64,000 nt of DNA from positions 992,001 through 1,056,000 of the forward strand of contig NZ_CP041063.1 in assembly GCF_011082085.1 (NCBI RefSeq), in the 5' to 3' direction. The translations under genes were made by a program, and so were the position numbers. Shown piece after piece: positions 1 to 8,906 of the stretch. Source of the DNA: Bacillus sp. Cs-700. GTDB lineage: Bacteria > Bacillota > Bacilli > Bacillales > Guptibacillaceae. A model generated the notes under the pieces. The model saw only the letters and a program-made list of their open reading frames with translations. It had not been told where the DNA came from and searched no databases. Position 1 is the first letter of the stretch, and each line of letters starts with the position of its first letter.

Positions 1-759
1 TGCATTTTTCATTGCTACTGCATAATCAACAAATTGGAACATCGGTAAATCGTTGTTACTATCCCCTACCGCCAACGTTTCTACATCCGCCAAATCAAAA
101 TAGTGTAACATTTCCTTAATTCCAGTGGCTTTGTTCACATTTGCTACCATTACTTCAACATTATGTGCAGAAGAGATTGAGGTTGTAAAATCGATATCTT
201 GCTTTATTTTTTCTAACTCATCTTTCCATTGATTGATATTCTCTTTCGTTCTTGCGAAGAAATAGAATTTAGAAAACTTATTTCCTTCGATCTGACTTTT
301 CCAGTCGATAGCTTCTTTGATTGCTTCTTGACGTGAAAGCCATTCATTAAGCCCAACACTTTCTGGCTTTGGATCTTTAACTTCATCTTCAATAAATATA
401 CGATCTTGTTGTAAAGCGATACGGTCCGCTCCATATGGGAAAAGTTCATAATAAACTTTATGTTCTCTTGCTTTTTCGATAACCTTTTCTACTAATTCAA
501 GAGGGAGTGAATGTTCAAATATGGCCTTACTCTTAACATACCCGGCCATTCCATTCGAAGAGATGATTCCATCGACCTGGAATCCATCCGGTACAAGATC
601 GCTTATTTCATCTGCAGCTCTGCCTGTCGCGATAAAAACATAAAGTCCATTATCTCGTAACTCATCAATAACTTGTTTCGTAAGTCCACTTACCTTGTTG
701 TTGTGATTTAAGATCGTACCGTCCATATCTAAGAAAATAGCCTTTGGCTTTGTTACCAT
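1..759 (-). CDS. Cof-type HAD-superfamily sugar/nucleotide phosphatase, 3' end cut by window edge
   Basis: A continuous reading frame of 253 codons runs from an ATG at 759 off the left edge without a stop, so the C-terminus is missing. HAD motif I reads FLDMDGT at residues 9-15, with both catalytic aspartates, and motif IV reads VGDSNNDLP near the end. The cap between them is of the Cof (C2) type. Members are Mg2+-dependent cytosolic phosphatases acting on sugar phosphates, FMN or similar compounds; the substrate cannot be told here. A ribosome binding site, AGGGGAG, lies about 7 bases upstream. Family proteins are usually 260-290 residues, so perhaps 10-35 residues lie outside the window. 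Confidence 0.88.
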   Translation of the reverse strand, partial: MVTKPKAIFLDMDGTILNHNNKVSGLTKQVIDELRDNGLYVFIATGRAADEISDLVPDGFQVDGIISSNGMAGYVKSKAIFEHSLPLELVEKVIEKAREHKVYYELFPYGADRIALQQDRIFIEDEVKDPKPESVGLNEWLSRQEAIKEAIDWKSQIEGNKFSKFYFFARTKENINQWKDELEKIKQDIDFTTSISSAHNVEVMVANVNKATGIKEMLHYFDLADVETLAVGDSNNDLPMFQFVDYAVAMKNA

Positions 760-975
760 CGTGACTCCCCTTACTTTAATAAATTCTACTTTTAATTTTT
801 TTCATCTTATATCTCACTTTAATCGTAACCAGTACAATTATTGTTACAAATCGAAGCCTATTGCAATTGGTGGTTATCAACAAGTAACATGTTACTCCTC
901 TTCAAGTAACCTGTTCAAGTTTTTGATACCCATTTTCATAAATTGGCATCTTTGGTTTGATTCGTTTTTTCAATT

Positions 976-1018
976 TAAAAGAGCCTATCTGATAGCAGAT
1001 AAGCTTCAAAACAGCTCT
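976..1018 (-). terminator. Rho-independent terminator of the DJ-1 gene
   Basis: On the minus strand an outer AGAGC/GCTCT pairing encloses an inner TATCTG-ctat-CAGATA hairpin and is followed by TTTT, just after the stop codon at 1023. The remaining sequence between 760 and 975 shows no gene; a 90-codon plus-strand frame there has no usable ribosome binding site and an unstructured composition. Confidence 0.55.
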
Positions 1019-1022
1019 AAAA

Positions 1023-1604
1023 CTAACTTTTAATAAAACCGTTTTTAAATAAACTATACCACTCTTCTAGTTCTTTACTTCTTAGGACATCTAATTTCCT
1101 TAATATATCTCTCGAAAATTCTAATGCTCCACTTCCATTAGCTGTGATTAAACAGCCCTCACTAATCGACTGTTCATTTATGTAGTTTTCTTCCCCTTGA
1201 TAATTAGGTGCTCCTTCTTTTAAATATGCTAATGAATTGCCTGTATGTTTGTGATGATCAAGATATCCGTAATCTCCTAAAAAAGTAGTTGCATCACAAA
1301 TTGCTGCTACCGGAATGTTCTTTCCAATACAGTAATCAACTAGTTTCTTAACCTGGTGGTTTTTTTCTTCTCTCCACCCCGTTCCACCAGGCATAATCAC
1401 CATCGCTAAATCTATTTTTAGAGAGAAGTTCTTTAAGCTATAATCCGGTAGAACCTTTAAACCACCCATAGAAATCTTAGGATTCTCATCAATCGCAATT
1501 GTTTTTACTTCATAACCTGTTTCTGGTTTATTTAGTTCAGCAGTCACATAACTTGCTTCCCAATCGGCAAAACCATCAGTAATGAAAACCAACACCTTTT
1601 TCAT
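1023..1604 (-). CDS. DJ-1/PfpI family (class I glutamine amidotransferase-like) protein
   Basis: This 193-residue protein has the DJ-1/PfpI fold. The nucleophile elbow reads AAICDATTFLG with Cys103, and the acidic partner is probably Glu16 in FADWEAS. The start is placed at the ATG at 1604 because GGAGGAGG lies 6-8 bases upstream; an upstream in-frame ATG at 1631 lacks such a site. The family includes glyoxalases/deglycases, chaperone-like stress proteins and proteases, so a role in handling damaged proteins or reactive carbonyls is an inference. It stands alone, with a terminator downstream. Confidence 0.8.
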   Translation of the reverse strand: MKKVLVFITDGFADWEASYVTAELNKPETGYEVKTIAIDENPKISMGGLKVLPDYSLKNFSLKIDLAMVIMPGGTGWREEKNHQVKKLVDYCIGKNIPVAAICDATTFLGDYGYLDHHKHTGNSLAYLKEGAPNYQGEENYINEQSISEGCLITANGSGALEFSRDILRKLDVLRSKELEEWYSLFKNGFIKS

Positions 1605-1864
1605 AGGTATCTCCTCCTCCATAGTTCTCAATTAAAATCGCAATTAAATATACGAGAACTCCCTATTTTTCCTATAATTGCATTATCTTTAACACCCTAA
1701 AAAATTTATTTATTAATAGGTGATTACACTTTATTTCAATCCATCTCTTATTAATGAAAACCTCATTTAAAATATGCTTCTTCATATAGATATTGTCTCT
1801 ATTTATAGCAATAATCCGACAGAAGTTCACTTCATTTCTTCTTAAAATAAGGGATGAGGTGATA

Positions 1865-3106
1865 ATGATGTACAAAAGATTATGGCGAAACAACAATATA
1901 CGGTATTACTTACTTGCTGGAGGAATCTCTCGACTTGGCGATGTTCTTTCCGGAATGGCATTTTTATTTTTAGCGTACGATTTAACTGGTTCCAATCTTC
2001 ACACTACAGGAATGGCTATGGCTGAGACCTTACCATACCTTCTATTTGGATTAATGGGTGGCGTTATGGCTGATTGGTTACCTAAGAAAAAATTATTAGT
2101 TTATCTGGACCTAGCTCGGATCCCATTCATTCTTTCTATCGTATTTTTGCATTATTTGGATGCACTTACTTACGCATATCTATTAATAGTAAGCTTTCTG
2201 ATCCAGAGTATAGGATGTTTCTTTAACCCGACCCATCGATCTGTACTACCTTCTATAACGACGGAAGAGGAACGAACGAATGCGAACAGTTTATATGATA
2301 CATTAACTCGAGGAGTAACGGTTTTAAGTCCATTTATCACTCTATGGTTATTAAACACCTTTGGTGCTATACACTTTTTCACCTTAGACGCAATAACCTA
2401 TGCCGTTAGCGCCTTTTTCATCTTTAAAATACACTTAAAGGACCCTAAACCAGTCGTTAATAAGACGATTAAAGGTATGTATCGCTCAATTCTCGATTTT
2501 ACCACTTGGGCGAAGGCGCACTCTACCGTCAGACAACTATTTCTTTTTACTTTTGTTACGGTTTTTTTCAACACTTGGGTGTGGGAAGTAGGACTTTTGC
2601 TTGCATTATCAGAAATGAGTGAACAAAGTGAAGAATTATTTAGCATTTTACAAGGAGTATTTGGTGGCGTTGCTATTATCACAAATATCGTTTTGCCATA
2701 TTTGATTAAAAGAATGACTCTTCGCCTCTACTTAATTGGAGCGTTGATTTGGGGTATAGGAATTACATACTACGGACTCTTATATGATATTAAGCATTTC
2801 TTTATTGGTTGCGCTATCGTAGGTATAGGGATCCCTATTGCTGGACTAGCTCGCGTTTATCTTCTTCAGACACTTGTGCCAGAAGAGAAAATGGGGCGCG
2901 CCTTTAGTTCCAATGCTGTCTTATTATATTTTTCTAACACCATTTCCTTAGGAGTGTACGGATTCTTAGTCATGTTCATTTCAATTCAACACTTAATGAT
3001 TGGTAGTGGGTTACTCATAGTCATTTTAAGTATTGGAGCTTTACTTATTAAAACCGTGAATCCGGCGAAATTCCGTTGGCGCCTTCCGATACATTTTCTT
3101 AAATAA
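1865..3106 (+). CDS. MFS transporter, drug/macrolide exporter-like (MFS_3 type)
   Basis: The 413-residue protein has about 12 hydrophobic segments. The loop 2-3 signature GGVMADWLPKKK near residues 66-77 marks a major facilitator permease of the type that includes Mef and enterobactin-exporter-like proteins. The start is the first of two adjacent ATGs at 1865, preceded by GGATGAGGTGAT; the longer frame beginning at 1793 has no Shine-Dalgarno sequence. Such pumps export drugs or small metabolites by proton antiport in the cytoplasmic membrane. Its last 66 bases overlap the end of the convergent AraC-type gene, which may regulate it. The substrate is unknown. Confidence 0.82.
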   Translation: MMYKRLWRNNNIRYYLLAGGISRLGDVLSGMAFLFLAYDLTGSNLHTTGMAMAETLPYLLFGLMGGVMADWLPKKKLLVYLDLARIPFILSIVFLHYLDALTYAYLLIVSFLIQSIGCFFNPTHRSVLPSITTEEERTNANSLYDTLTRGVTVLSPFITLWLLNTFGAIHFFTLDAITYAVSAFFIFKIHLKDPKPVVNKTIKGMYRSILDFTTWAKAHSTVRQLFLFTFVTVFFNTWVWEVGLLLALSEMSEQSEELFSILQGVFGGVAIITNIVLPYLIKRMTLRLYLIGALIWGIGITYYGLLYDIKHFFIGCAIVGIGIPIAGLARVYLLQTLVPEEKMGRAFSSNAVLLYFSNTISLGVYGFLVMFISIQHLMIGSGLLIVILSIGALLIKTVNPAKFRWRLPIHFLK

Positions 3107-3853
3107 CTGGTTATAGGAAGAGACACTCTTAAACCCATGATTAAGAGCGATCGAAAGAATTGAGTCATTGGAATGCAATAAGGAGTATTGACTTCGTAAT
3201 AGACGATAAAGTTGCAACCAAGAATAAGGGGAGAGACCTAGCTCCTCTTTAAAAAGGTGAGCAAATTGATATTTATTTAATCTTGCAACCTGGGCCATCT
3301 CTTCCAGTGTCCAGTCCTCGCTATAGCTTTCTTTAAGGGCATTTGTAACATCATTAATTATCGCTTTACTACTGATACATGGAAAGTCAATTTGATGAGA
3401 CCCTGCACCATATTGAAGCATCATAATGGAAAGCTGGGTCAAGCTGTTATCTAGAAAAAACTGATTGGTAACTGATCCAACTTCTTCATTTAGCGCTAAG
3501 AAATCTCTAATAAAAATCATCCATTGTTTTATTTGAGGATGTTTATAAGAAAGCAAAGTAAATTCAGGTGATGTTTCTGTAATGCCCAATTGATCAGCAG
3601 TCTCTTGTAACAAAGATTGCTTTATCTCCACGAGAAATTTCTCATTTGTAGCCTTAAGTTGTTTATGATCTTCATATGGGTTAAATATTAGAAATTCTCC
3701 TTTATCAATGGAGATGTCACCATGATTTGTTTGATAAGATCCTCTCCCGAATAGAGAAAAGATTAATTTATAACATTCATCACTTCTCCAAATCCGCTCA
3801 CCTAATTGGTCATTACGGATAAGTAATAGCCCGTTCTCGTTATCTAGTATCAT
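3041..3853 (-). CDS. AraC-family transcriptional regulator
   Basis: The 270-residue protein has an N-terminal cupin-like sensing region (about 1-150) and a C-terminal pair of AraC helix-turn-helix motifs from about residue 170, including LEEMAQVARLNKYQFAHLF and the second-helix signature region SILSIALNHGFKSVSSYNQLFKK. The C-terminal 22 codons lie opposite the C-terminus of the MFS gene. The arrangement suggests, but does not prove, that it controls that exporter. Such proteins usually bind a small ligand in the cupin and act on a nearby promoter. Confidence 0.85.
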   Translation of the reverse strand: MILDNENGLLLIRNDQLGERIWRSDECYKLIFSLFGRGSYQTNHGDISIDKGEFLIFNPYEDHKQLKATNEKFLVEIKQSLLQETADQLGITETSPEFTLLSYKHPQIKQWMIFIRDFLALNEEVGSVTNQFFLDNSLTQLSIMMLQYGAGSHQIDFPCISSKAIINDVTNALKESYSEDWTLEEMAQVARLNKYQFAHLFKEELGLSPYSWLQLYRLLRSQYSLLHSNDSILSIALNHGFKSVSSYNQLFKKMYRKAPTEFRRIHGFNK

Positions 3854-4176
3854 TAGTTAAGCTCCTAGTACAATAATGAGTTTTCATTCGTTTATGATAA
3901 TAAACCCTTCACTTAATTATGAGACCTTGGGAACATACTTTAGAAATTCCTTCTACATCTGATTCACTTATCAATACTTAACTTAATTCTAATTTTAACA
4001 TTTTACGGAATCTGTGTTGTTTCAAAACCCGGAATCAGCTTATTGAAAGCTGATTTTAGAACTAACGGTTAAAACAAAAGTACGTTATCTCCTTATTTCA
4101 CAAAGCAATTCTTACTTATCCATTCATTTTTTGGTAAACTTTTGAAGGAACGCAATACCTTAAGGGAGGCACGAAT
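3854..4176. other. Intergenic region with one hairpin (4033-4055)
   Basis: These 323 bases hold the divergent upstream regions of the AraC gene and the P-loop gene. A perfect 9-bp inverted repeat, AATCAGCTT/AAGCTGATT with a 5-base loop, is followed by TTTT on the plus strand. It is terminator-like, but no upstream plus-strand gene ends here, so it may belong to a leader RNA. I see nothing else. Confidence 0.4.
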
Positions 4177-4716
4177 GTGAACCGGATTATGGTAATGGGC
4201 GCTTCAGCAGGAGCAGGTAAATCGACATTTGCAAAGAAACTCGGTGAAATACTAGACTATGAGGTTTACCACCTCGACGCTCTGTTTTGGAAACCGGGTT
4301 GGGTTGAAGCGAGTCTTGATGAGTTTCGCACTTCCCAGGAGAAGATTGCTTTAACTTCTAGATGGATTATTGAAGGAAATTATAGCAACTCCTATGATAT
4401 CCGAGTGGCGCAAGCTGATACGATTATTTATATAGATGCCCCGCGACTCCTTTGTCTTTATCGGGTTTTAAAACGCTGGATCACTCATCTCGGGAAAACA
4501 CGATCAGATATGGGAAAAGGCTGTAACGAAAAAATGGAATGGTCGTTTTTAACATTCATTTGGACGACGTACTACCCTCGTAAGGAGAAGATGAAAAAGC
4601 GATTTGAAGAGATTCAGCAAACTTCTCCTGAAAAAACCATAATAGTTTTACAAAACAAAGCAGAAATCGCGATTTTTCTTCAAGAACTTCAGACAAAGCA
4701 TACAATTTTGTCATGA
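4177..4716 (+). CDS. P-loop kinase, FlaR/DNA topology modulation-like
   Basis: The 179-residue protein begins with a Walker A loop, GASAGAGKST at residues 8-17, and resembles the adenylate-kinase-like family annotated as topology modulation protein FlaR. The start is GTG at 4177: the overlapping ATG two bases upstream is followed at once by a stop, and GGGAGG lies 7 bases before the GTG. Members bind nucleotide, but their substrate is not settled, and the FlaR name comes from old topology phenotypes rather than demonstrated chemistry. It is cytosolic and lies 84 bases before the next gene in the same direction. Confidence 0.75.
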   Translation: MNRIMVMGASAGAGKSTFAKKLGEILDYEVYHLDALFWKPGWVEASLDEFRTSQEKIALTSRWIIEGNYSNSYDIRVAQADTIIYIDAPRLLCLYRVLKRWITHLGKTRSDMGKGCNEKMEWSFLTFIWTTYYPRKEKMKKRFEEIQQTSPEKTIIVLQNKAEIAIFLQELQTKHTILS

Positions 4717-4800
4717 CCCATGATAAGATAAAGTGCAGTACGTTTGAATCCTGATTTTCCTGTTCAAACTAGAAAGACTACTGAAGCACATGGAGGCATT

Positions 4801-5262
4801 ATGCTAACTTTTGAAGAAAAATTAGAGATTATTGAATCATCCTTTCCTGAACTGACCCGAAAAGACGTTTCGCTTGGACGTGTGAACTTTCACTATGAAG
4901 AAGCGGTTATCGATAAGAAAAATGTTGTTTATCATCTTCACCCGAATGGGAACGGCTATGTATTTGGTGATCTTATTGAAGGATATCCATTAGATGAAAG
5001 AGGTATGGTTAACATTCGTGATTTCTCAAGCAATGAGCTTCGAAAAATCATAGGTGAGTCCATCCAGTCTCTTTCTGTCCTTCCTGGGTCAGACATCGAA
5101 ATCCAAACATGGGTAAACGATGAAGATCAAACGCTTGAATTAATGTACGAGCCTGAACTCGAGCTATGGAATGTCTACGCTGGCGATATTCTTGATGGCA
5201 CATTCCCTTCTCGAAATGAAGCGGTTCAATACCTTGATGAAGAAGGATTTACAAGAAGATAA
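4801..5262 (+). CDS. Conserved-looking acidic protein of unknown function
   Basis: This 153-residue soluble protein is rich in Glu and Asp and has no signal peptide or membrane segment. I do not recognise a family with confidence. The start at 4801 is chosen for the adjacent GGAGG; an in-frame TTG at 4744 has none. The C-terminal part, with several aromatic residues and ending in NEAVQYLDEEGFTRR, looks like a compact alpha/beta domain. A strong terminator follows directly. It could be co-transcribed with the P-loop gene upstream. Confidence 0.65.
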   Translation: MLTFEEKLEIIESSFPELTRKDVSLGRVNFHYEEAVIDKKNVVYHLHPNGNGYVFGDLIEGYPLDERGMVNIRDFSSNELRKIIGESIQSLSVLPGSDIEIQTWVNDEDQTLELMYEPELELWNVYAGDILDGTFPSRNEAVQYLDEEGFTRR

Positions 5263-5269
5263 TGTTAGT

Positions 5270-5299
5270 AGCCTTCCGCTTTTACGGAAGGCTTTTTTT
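5270..5299 (+). terminator. Rho-independent terminator
   Basis: A perfect 9-bp stem, AGCCTTCCG/CGGAAGGCT with loop CTTTTA, is followed by seven T residues, 8 bases after the stop of the 153-residue protein gene. Confidence 0.9.
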
Positions 5300-5301
5300 A
5301 T

Positions 5302-5733
5302 TCAGCCAAGCGACTTATAAAACCCTGTTGATTTTCCCAAATATCCACACGCTTCATAGAATTGATGTGCAGGTCTTCGTTCTTCGCGGTTCCCACTGTT
5401 TAATACGACTGTGGAAGCCCCTTTCTCATTGGCCAACTTCTCAGCTTCACGAATTAACTTCCTTCCGATTCCTTGCTGGCGATATTTTTCTGCTGTTACC
5501 ATCGTAATAATTCTTGCGATAAGAATAGTAGCGACATACGAACGTTCATAATGCATGCCAAGCATCCCTAGTAATTCCTTTTTTTCTTCGACTACAAGGG
5601 TGACATACAGATCGTCATTCATAATCGGTAGCAGTCGACCTTGCACTTCATGTACAGATGTTTCATAGCCCATATCTGAAAGTAAAAGAGTGATTCCCAG
5701 CTCATCACCTCTCCTCGCCTTCCTCACGTTCAT
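5302..5733 (-). CDS. GNAT-family N-acetyltransferase
   Basis: The 143-residue protein has the GNAT fold, with the acetyl-CoA binding signature RQQGIGRKLI near residues 85-94 and a C-terminal FYEACGY motif typical of the RimI-like branch. It transfers an acetyl group from acetyl-CoA to an unknown amine. Its start codon overlaps the stop of the upstream MFS gene by 4 bases, which indicates translational coupling, so acetylation and export may act on the same compound; that link is inference. Confidence 0.85.
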   Translation of the reverse strand: MNVRKARRGDELGITLLLSDMGYETSVHEVQGRLLPIMNDDLYVTLVVEEKKELLGMLGMHYERSYVATILIARIITMVTAEKYRQQGIGRKLIREAEKLANEKGASTVVLNSGNREERRPAHQFYEACGYLGKSTGFYKSLG

Positions 5734-6965
5734 CTTGCCTTCTCCTCTCGTAAATCATTATTTCGATATCGTTTTGAAACTTGTTTTTGTGAAAACATTG
5801 CAAGGAGCGGTACGACGAGCAGAAGTAAACTTACTACTCCACCCCACCCAAAACGGTCCCACAATACCCCAACACCTGAACTGCCTGCAGCGACACCTGC
5901 ATAATAGCTAATTAAATAAAAGCTTGAGGCTCCACTTTTGTGATGTTCGGCTGTCTTAGCTACAGAAGCAGATGCCATTGAATGCGCGATAAAAAAACCA
6001 GCACAAATGATGCAAAGCCCAATCATGACAAGCGTTATTGATTGATAAATGGTTAGGACAACTCCTACTAGTAGTGTGAATAGTCCGATGATCATCGTTC
6101 GTCGAAGACCGATACTTGAAGAAATTCTTCCAGCAATGGGAGGAGAAACGACCCCAAGGATATACGCAAAATAAGTAAACGATATCCATTTCAACGAAAG
6201 TGTAAAAGGTTCTGCTTCCAAGTAGAAAGGCAAATAGGTCCAAACACCTGTAAAGATCACTTGAATGAGAAAACCAAGTGTAAAAAGAGACAACAATCGT
6301 CTGTCTTTAAGATGGACAAACATTCCTTTCATATCATGAATCATACTTCTACTCCCCCCGTTAAAAAAACGAGAAGCAGGCAAAAGCAAGTAAAAACACA
6401 CCGTTACGACAAGTCCAAAAGTCGCAAGAGAGAGCAAGCTTATTTTCCAACTATATACATCCGTCAAATAACCTGTTGTAACGCGGCCGCTAAGGCCTCC
6501 CATTGCATTACTAGCAATGTAAATACTTGTGGCTAGGCCGATGTTGTAAGGCTCAACTTCATCTCCTAAATAGCCCATTGCTGATGCTGGTATACCTGCA
6601 AGAAAAAACCCCTGGACACATCGAAGAATTAAAAGAAGTAGAAACGAATTCATCAACGGCATGAGAAGTAGTAATCCTAGAACAAAAAGCAACGATACTT
6701 TCATCACCATTGTTCGTCCATAGCGATCTGATACAAACCCTAGAATAAGAAGACCTGGAATCATTGTAATGACCGGCAATGACATCAATAGACTTGATGT
6801 TGTAGGCGTTATTTGAAATTCTTTCACAAATATAGGAAGAAGCGGTTGGAAAGCATATAAGGAAGAAAAAACCAGCAATGCCCCACAACCAAGACTAGCT
6901 GCCGCTCGCCAAAATCCTGCATCTTTTGATGTATAACGCTGCTCCCTATTTACTTGATGGACCAC
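5730..6965 (-). CDS. MFS transporter (YnfM-like)
   Basis: The 411-residue membrane protein has 12 predicted segments and the MFS loop motif GFVSDRYGRT near residues 78-87. The overall pattern resembles YnfM-type permeases. The start is GTG at 6965 with AAAGGTGATG upstream. It sits 29 bases downstream of the DASS transporter gene and overlaps the GNAT gene by 4 bases, so the three may form one operon. The likely role is proton-driven export of a small molecule from the cytoplasm; the substrate is unknown. Confidence 0.83.
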   Translation of the reverse strand: MVHQVNREQRYTSKDAGFWRAAASLGCGALLVFSSLYAFQPLLPIFVKEFQITPTTSSLLMSLPVITMIPGLLILGFVSDRYGRTMVMKVSLLFVLGLLLLMPLMNSFLLLLILRCVQGFFLAGIPASAMGYLGDEVEPYNIGLATSIYIASNAMGGLSGRVTTGYLTDVYSWKISLLSLATFGLVVTVCFYLLLPASRFFNGGSRSMIHDMKGMFVHLKDRRLLSLFTLGFLIQVIFTGVWTYLPFYLEAEPFTLSLKWISFTYFAYILGVVSPPIAGRISSSIGLRRTMIIGLFTLLVGVVLTIYQSITLVMIGLCIICAGFFIAHSMASASVAKTAEHHKSGASSFYLISYYAGVAAGSSGVGVLWDRFGWGGVVSLLLLVVPLLAMFSQKQVSKRYRNNDLREEKAR

Positions 6966-6994
6966 TGTATCATCACCTTTATTTTTCTATCTGT

Positions 6995-8623
6995 TTATTT
7001 AAATTTAGTAGGAATTTGCGTTAAATCGATGCCCCACACGATTGGCATATAAAAATAAATCGCTAGCGTGATAATCACAACAGATGTTGCGTTAAGCCAG
7101 AACCCCGCTCGTGCCATGTCAGGAATCTTTAAATACCCCGACCCAAACACGACTGCGTTTGGTGGCGTAGCAACTGGAAGCATGAATGCGCAACTTGATG
7201 CAATGCCTGCCCCAATCATTAAAGCATATGGATGTACACCAATTGCTGCTGACAAAGATGCCATTATTGGAAACATCATTGTTGCTGTCGCCGTGTTCGA
7301 TGTAATTTCTGTTAAGAAAATAACGAGCGTCGTGACAAGAAGTAAAATAACAAATAAATGGATACCTTCAAGAACAGTTAGCTGCTCACCAATCCACTTC
7401 GCTAGTCCTGATTCTTGAAATCCAGAAGCAATTGCGAGTCCGGCCCCAAAGAGTAAGAGAATTCCCCACGGCAACCCTTTCGCGGTATTCCAGTCCAACA
7501 AAAACGATCCTTTGTTCGAAGGTGCAGGAATAAGAAACAATAAAATCGCTGCTGTCATCGCAATAATCGTATCATTGATGTTTGGATTAAGCTCACTTAA
7601 AACAAATGAACGACTAATCCACGCAAGTGCTGTTAATGAAAAAATCAATAAAATAACTTTTTCTTCTACCGACATTTTTCCTAGATCAGTCTTTTCCTTA
7701 TTGATAACTTCTTTTCCACCCGGTAATTCTTTAATGTTCATTGGAAAAGCCATTTTCACAAGGTAATACCAACATCCAATTAAAAGTAAAACGGTTAAGG
7801 GTACACCAAACATCATCCAGCGAGCAAATGAAATTTCAATGCCATAAAGTTCATTCACAACTGCTGCAAAAATGGTATTAGGTGGCGTTCCAATTAATGT
7901 CGCAAGACCCCCAATCGAAGCGCTATAAGCAATACCTAACATAATTGCTTTTCCGAAATTAAATCTCGGTGCTCCCTCTTCCGTATCCAGATCAAGCTGT
8001 TCTGAGACCTGATAAATCACCGCTAGTCCAATTGGTACCATCATCATAGCGGTTGCGGTATTTGAAATCCACATTGATAAAAAACCTGTCGCCGCCATAA
8101 AGCCAAGTACAATTTTCTCCGTACTCGTTCCGATTGCTGATATAATAAAAAGAGCAATGCGTTTATGTAAATTCCATTTCTGCATTGAAAGCGCAATCAG
8201 AAAACCACCCATAAAAAGAAATATCGTATTGTCGCCATAGGCAGATGCTGTTAAATCACCTTCAAGTGCACCCGTTAGCGGAAATAAGATGAGTGGCAAG
8301 AGAGATGTTGCAGGAATCGGGATAGCTTCTGTTATCCACCACGTTGCAATCCATGCGGTACTTGCTAATACGGCTAAACCAGCTTCCGAAAGACCATTCG
8401 GATGAAAAAAGAGCATAAGACAAAGAAATAAAGCCGGCCCTAAAACTAACCCAGTGATCTTTCTCTTGTCGTAGGCTGGCTCGGGCCCTGAAGTAAGCGT
8501 AGGATTTTTTTGTGAACTTTGGGAAGGGATTTCAGGCGTGTGTGAAGAAGCGAATGTTAAGAGATTCTTTGCACGATAATGTTCTTTCCAAAAATAACTC
8601 CAAAATAGACGGGCTTGTTCCAT
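6995..8623 (-). CDS. SLC13/DASS family sodium:di- or tricarboxylate (or sulfate) symporter
   Basis: The 542-residue protein has the duplicated DASS signatures MWISNTATAMMMVP and EITSNTATATMMFP, whose SNT triplets line the substrate and Na+ sites. It has a hydrophilic N-terminal stretch of about 45 residues before the first membrane span. Family members import succinate, malate, fumarate, citrate or sulfate with Na+. The start ATG at 8623 follows GGAGG. It probably heads the operon with the MFS and GNAT genes. The preceding 283 bases (8624-8906) contain divergent upstream sequence without recognisable structure. Confidence 0.88.
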   Translation of the reverse strand: MEQARLFWSYFWKEHYRAKNLLTFASSHTPEIPSQSSQKNPTLTSGPEPAYDKRKITGLVLGPALFLCLMLFFHPNGLSEAGLAVLASTAWIATWWITEAIPIPATSLLPLILFPLTGALEGDLTASAYGDNTIFLFMGGFLIALSMQKWNLHKRIALFIISAIGTSTEKIVLGFMAATGFLSMWISNTATAMMMVPIGLAVIYQVSEQLDLDTEEGAPRFNFGKAIMLGIAYSASIGGLATLIGTPPNTIFAAVVNELYGIEISFARWMMFGVPLTVLLLIGCWYYLVKMAFPMNIKELPGGKEVINKEKTDLGKMSVEEKVILLIFSLTALAWISRSFVLSELNPNINDTIIAMTAAILLFLIPAPSNKGSFLLDWNTAKGLPWGILLLFGAGLAIASGFQESGLAKWIGEQLTVLEGIHLFVILLLVTTLVIFLTEITSNTATATMMFPIMASLSAAIGVHPYALMIGAGIASSCAFMLPVATPPNAVVFGSGYLKIPDMARAGFWLNATSVVIITLAIYFYMPIVWGIDLTQIPTKFK

Positions 8624-8906
8624 AGTGATACCTCCTATCGTTCATTTCACTCTAGTGTAGGATTCGCCAGGTACACCTGTCAATATTTTCACAATTTTGG
8701 GTATATATTACTCTATTAAGAAAAGGACTTTTGCTCGATTATTGGTTTATCAATCACATTAACGCTTCCAACCCCCCTTATATTTCCAATGAGGGCGAAC
8801 ATTATAAGTTGATGGTGTGATTTTTAATAATTCAAACAATATATTACAGGAATTAGCGTTTCAATTCGATTGACAACAAGTTGCTCAAAATCGATCCAGG
8901 GGGTAT

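Noticed and set aside
761-1033. Plus-strand frame of 90 codons between the HAD and DJ-1 genes
   Set aside because: No ribosome binding site, low-complexity AT-rich composition, and it covers the DJ-1 terminator.
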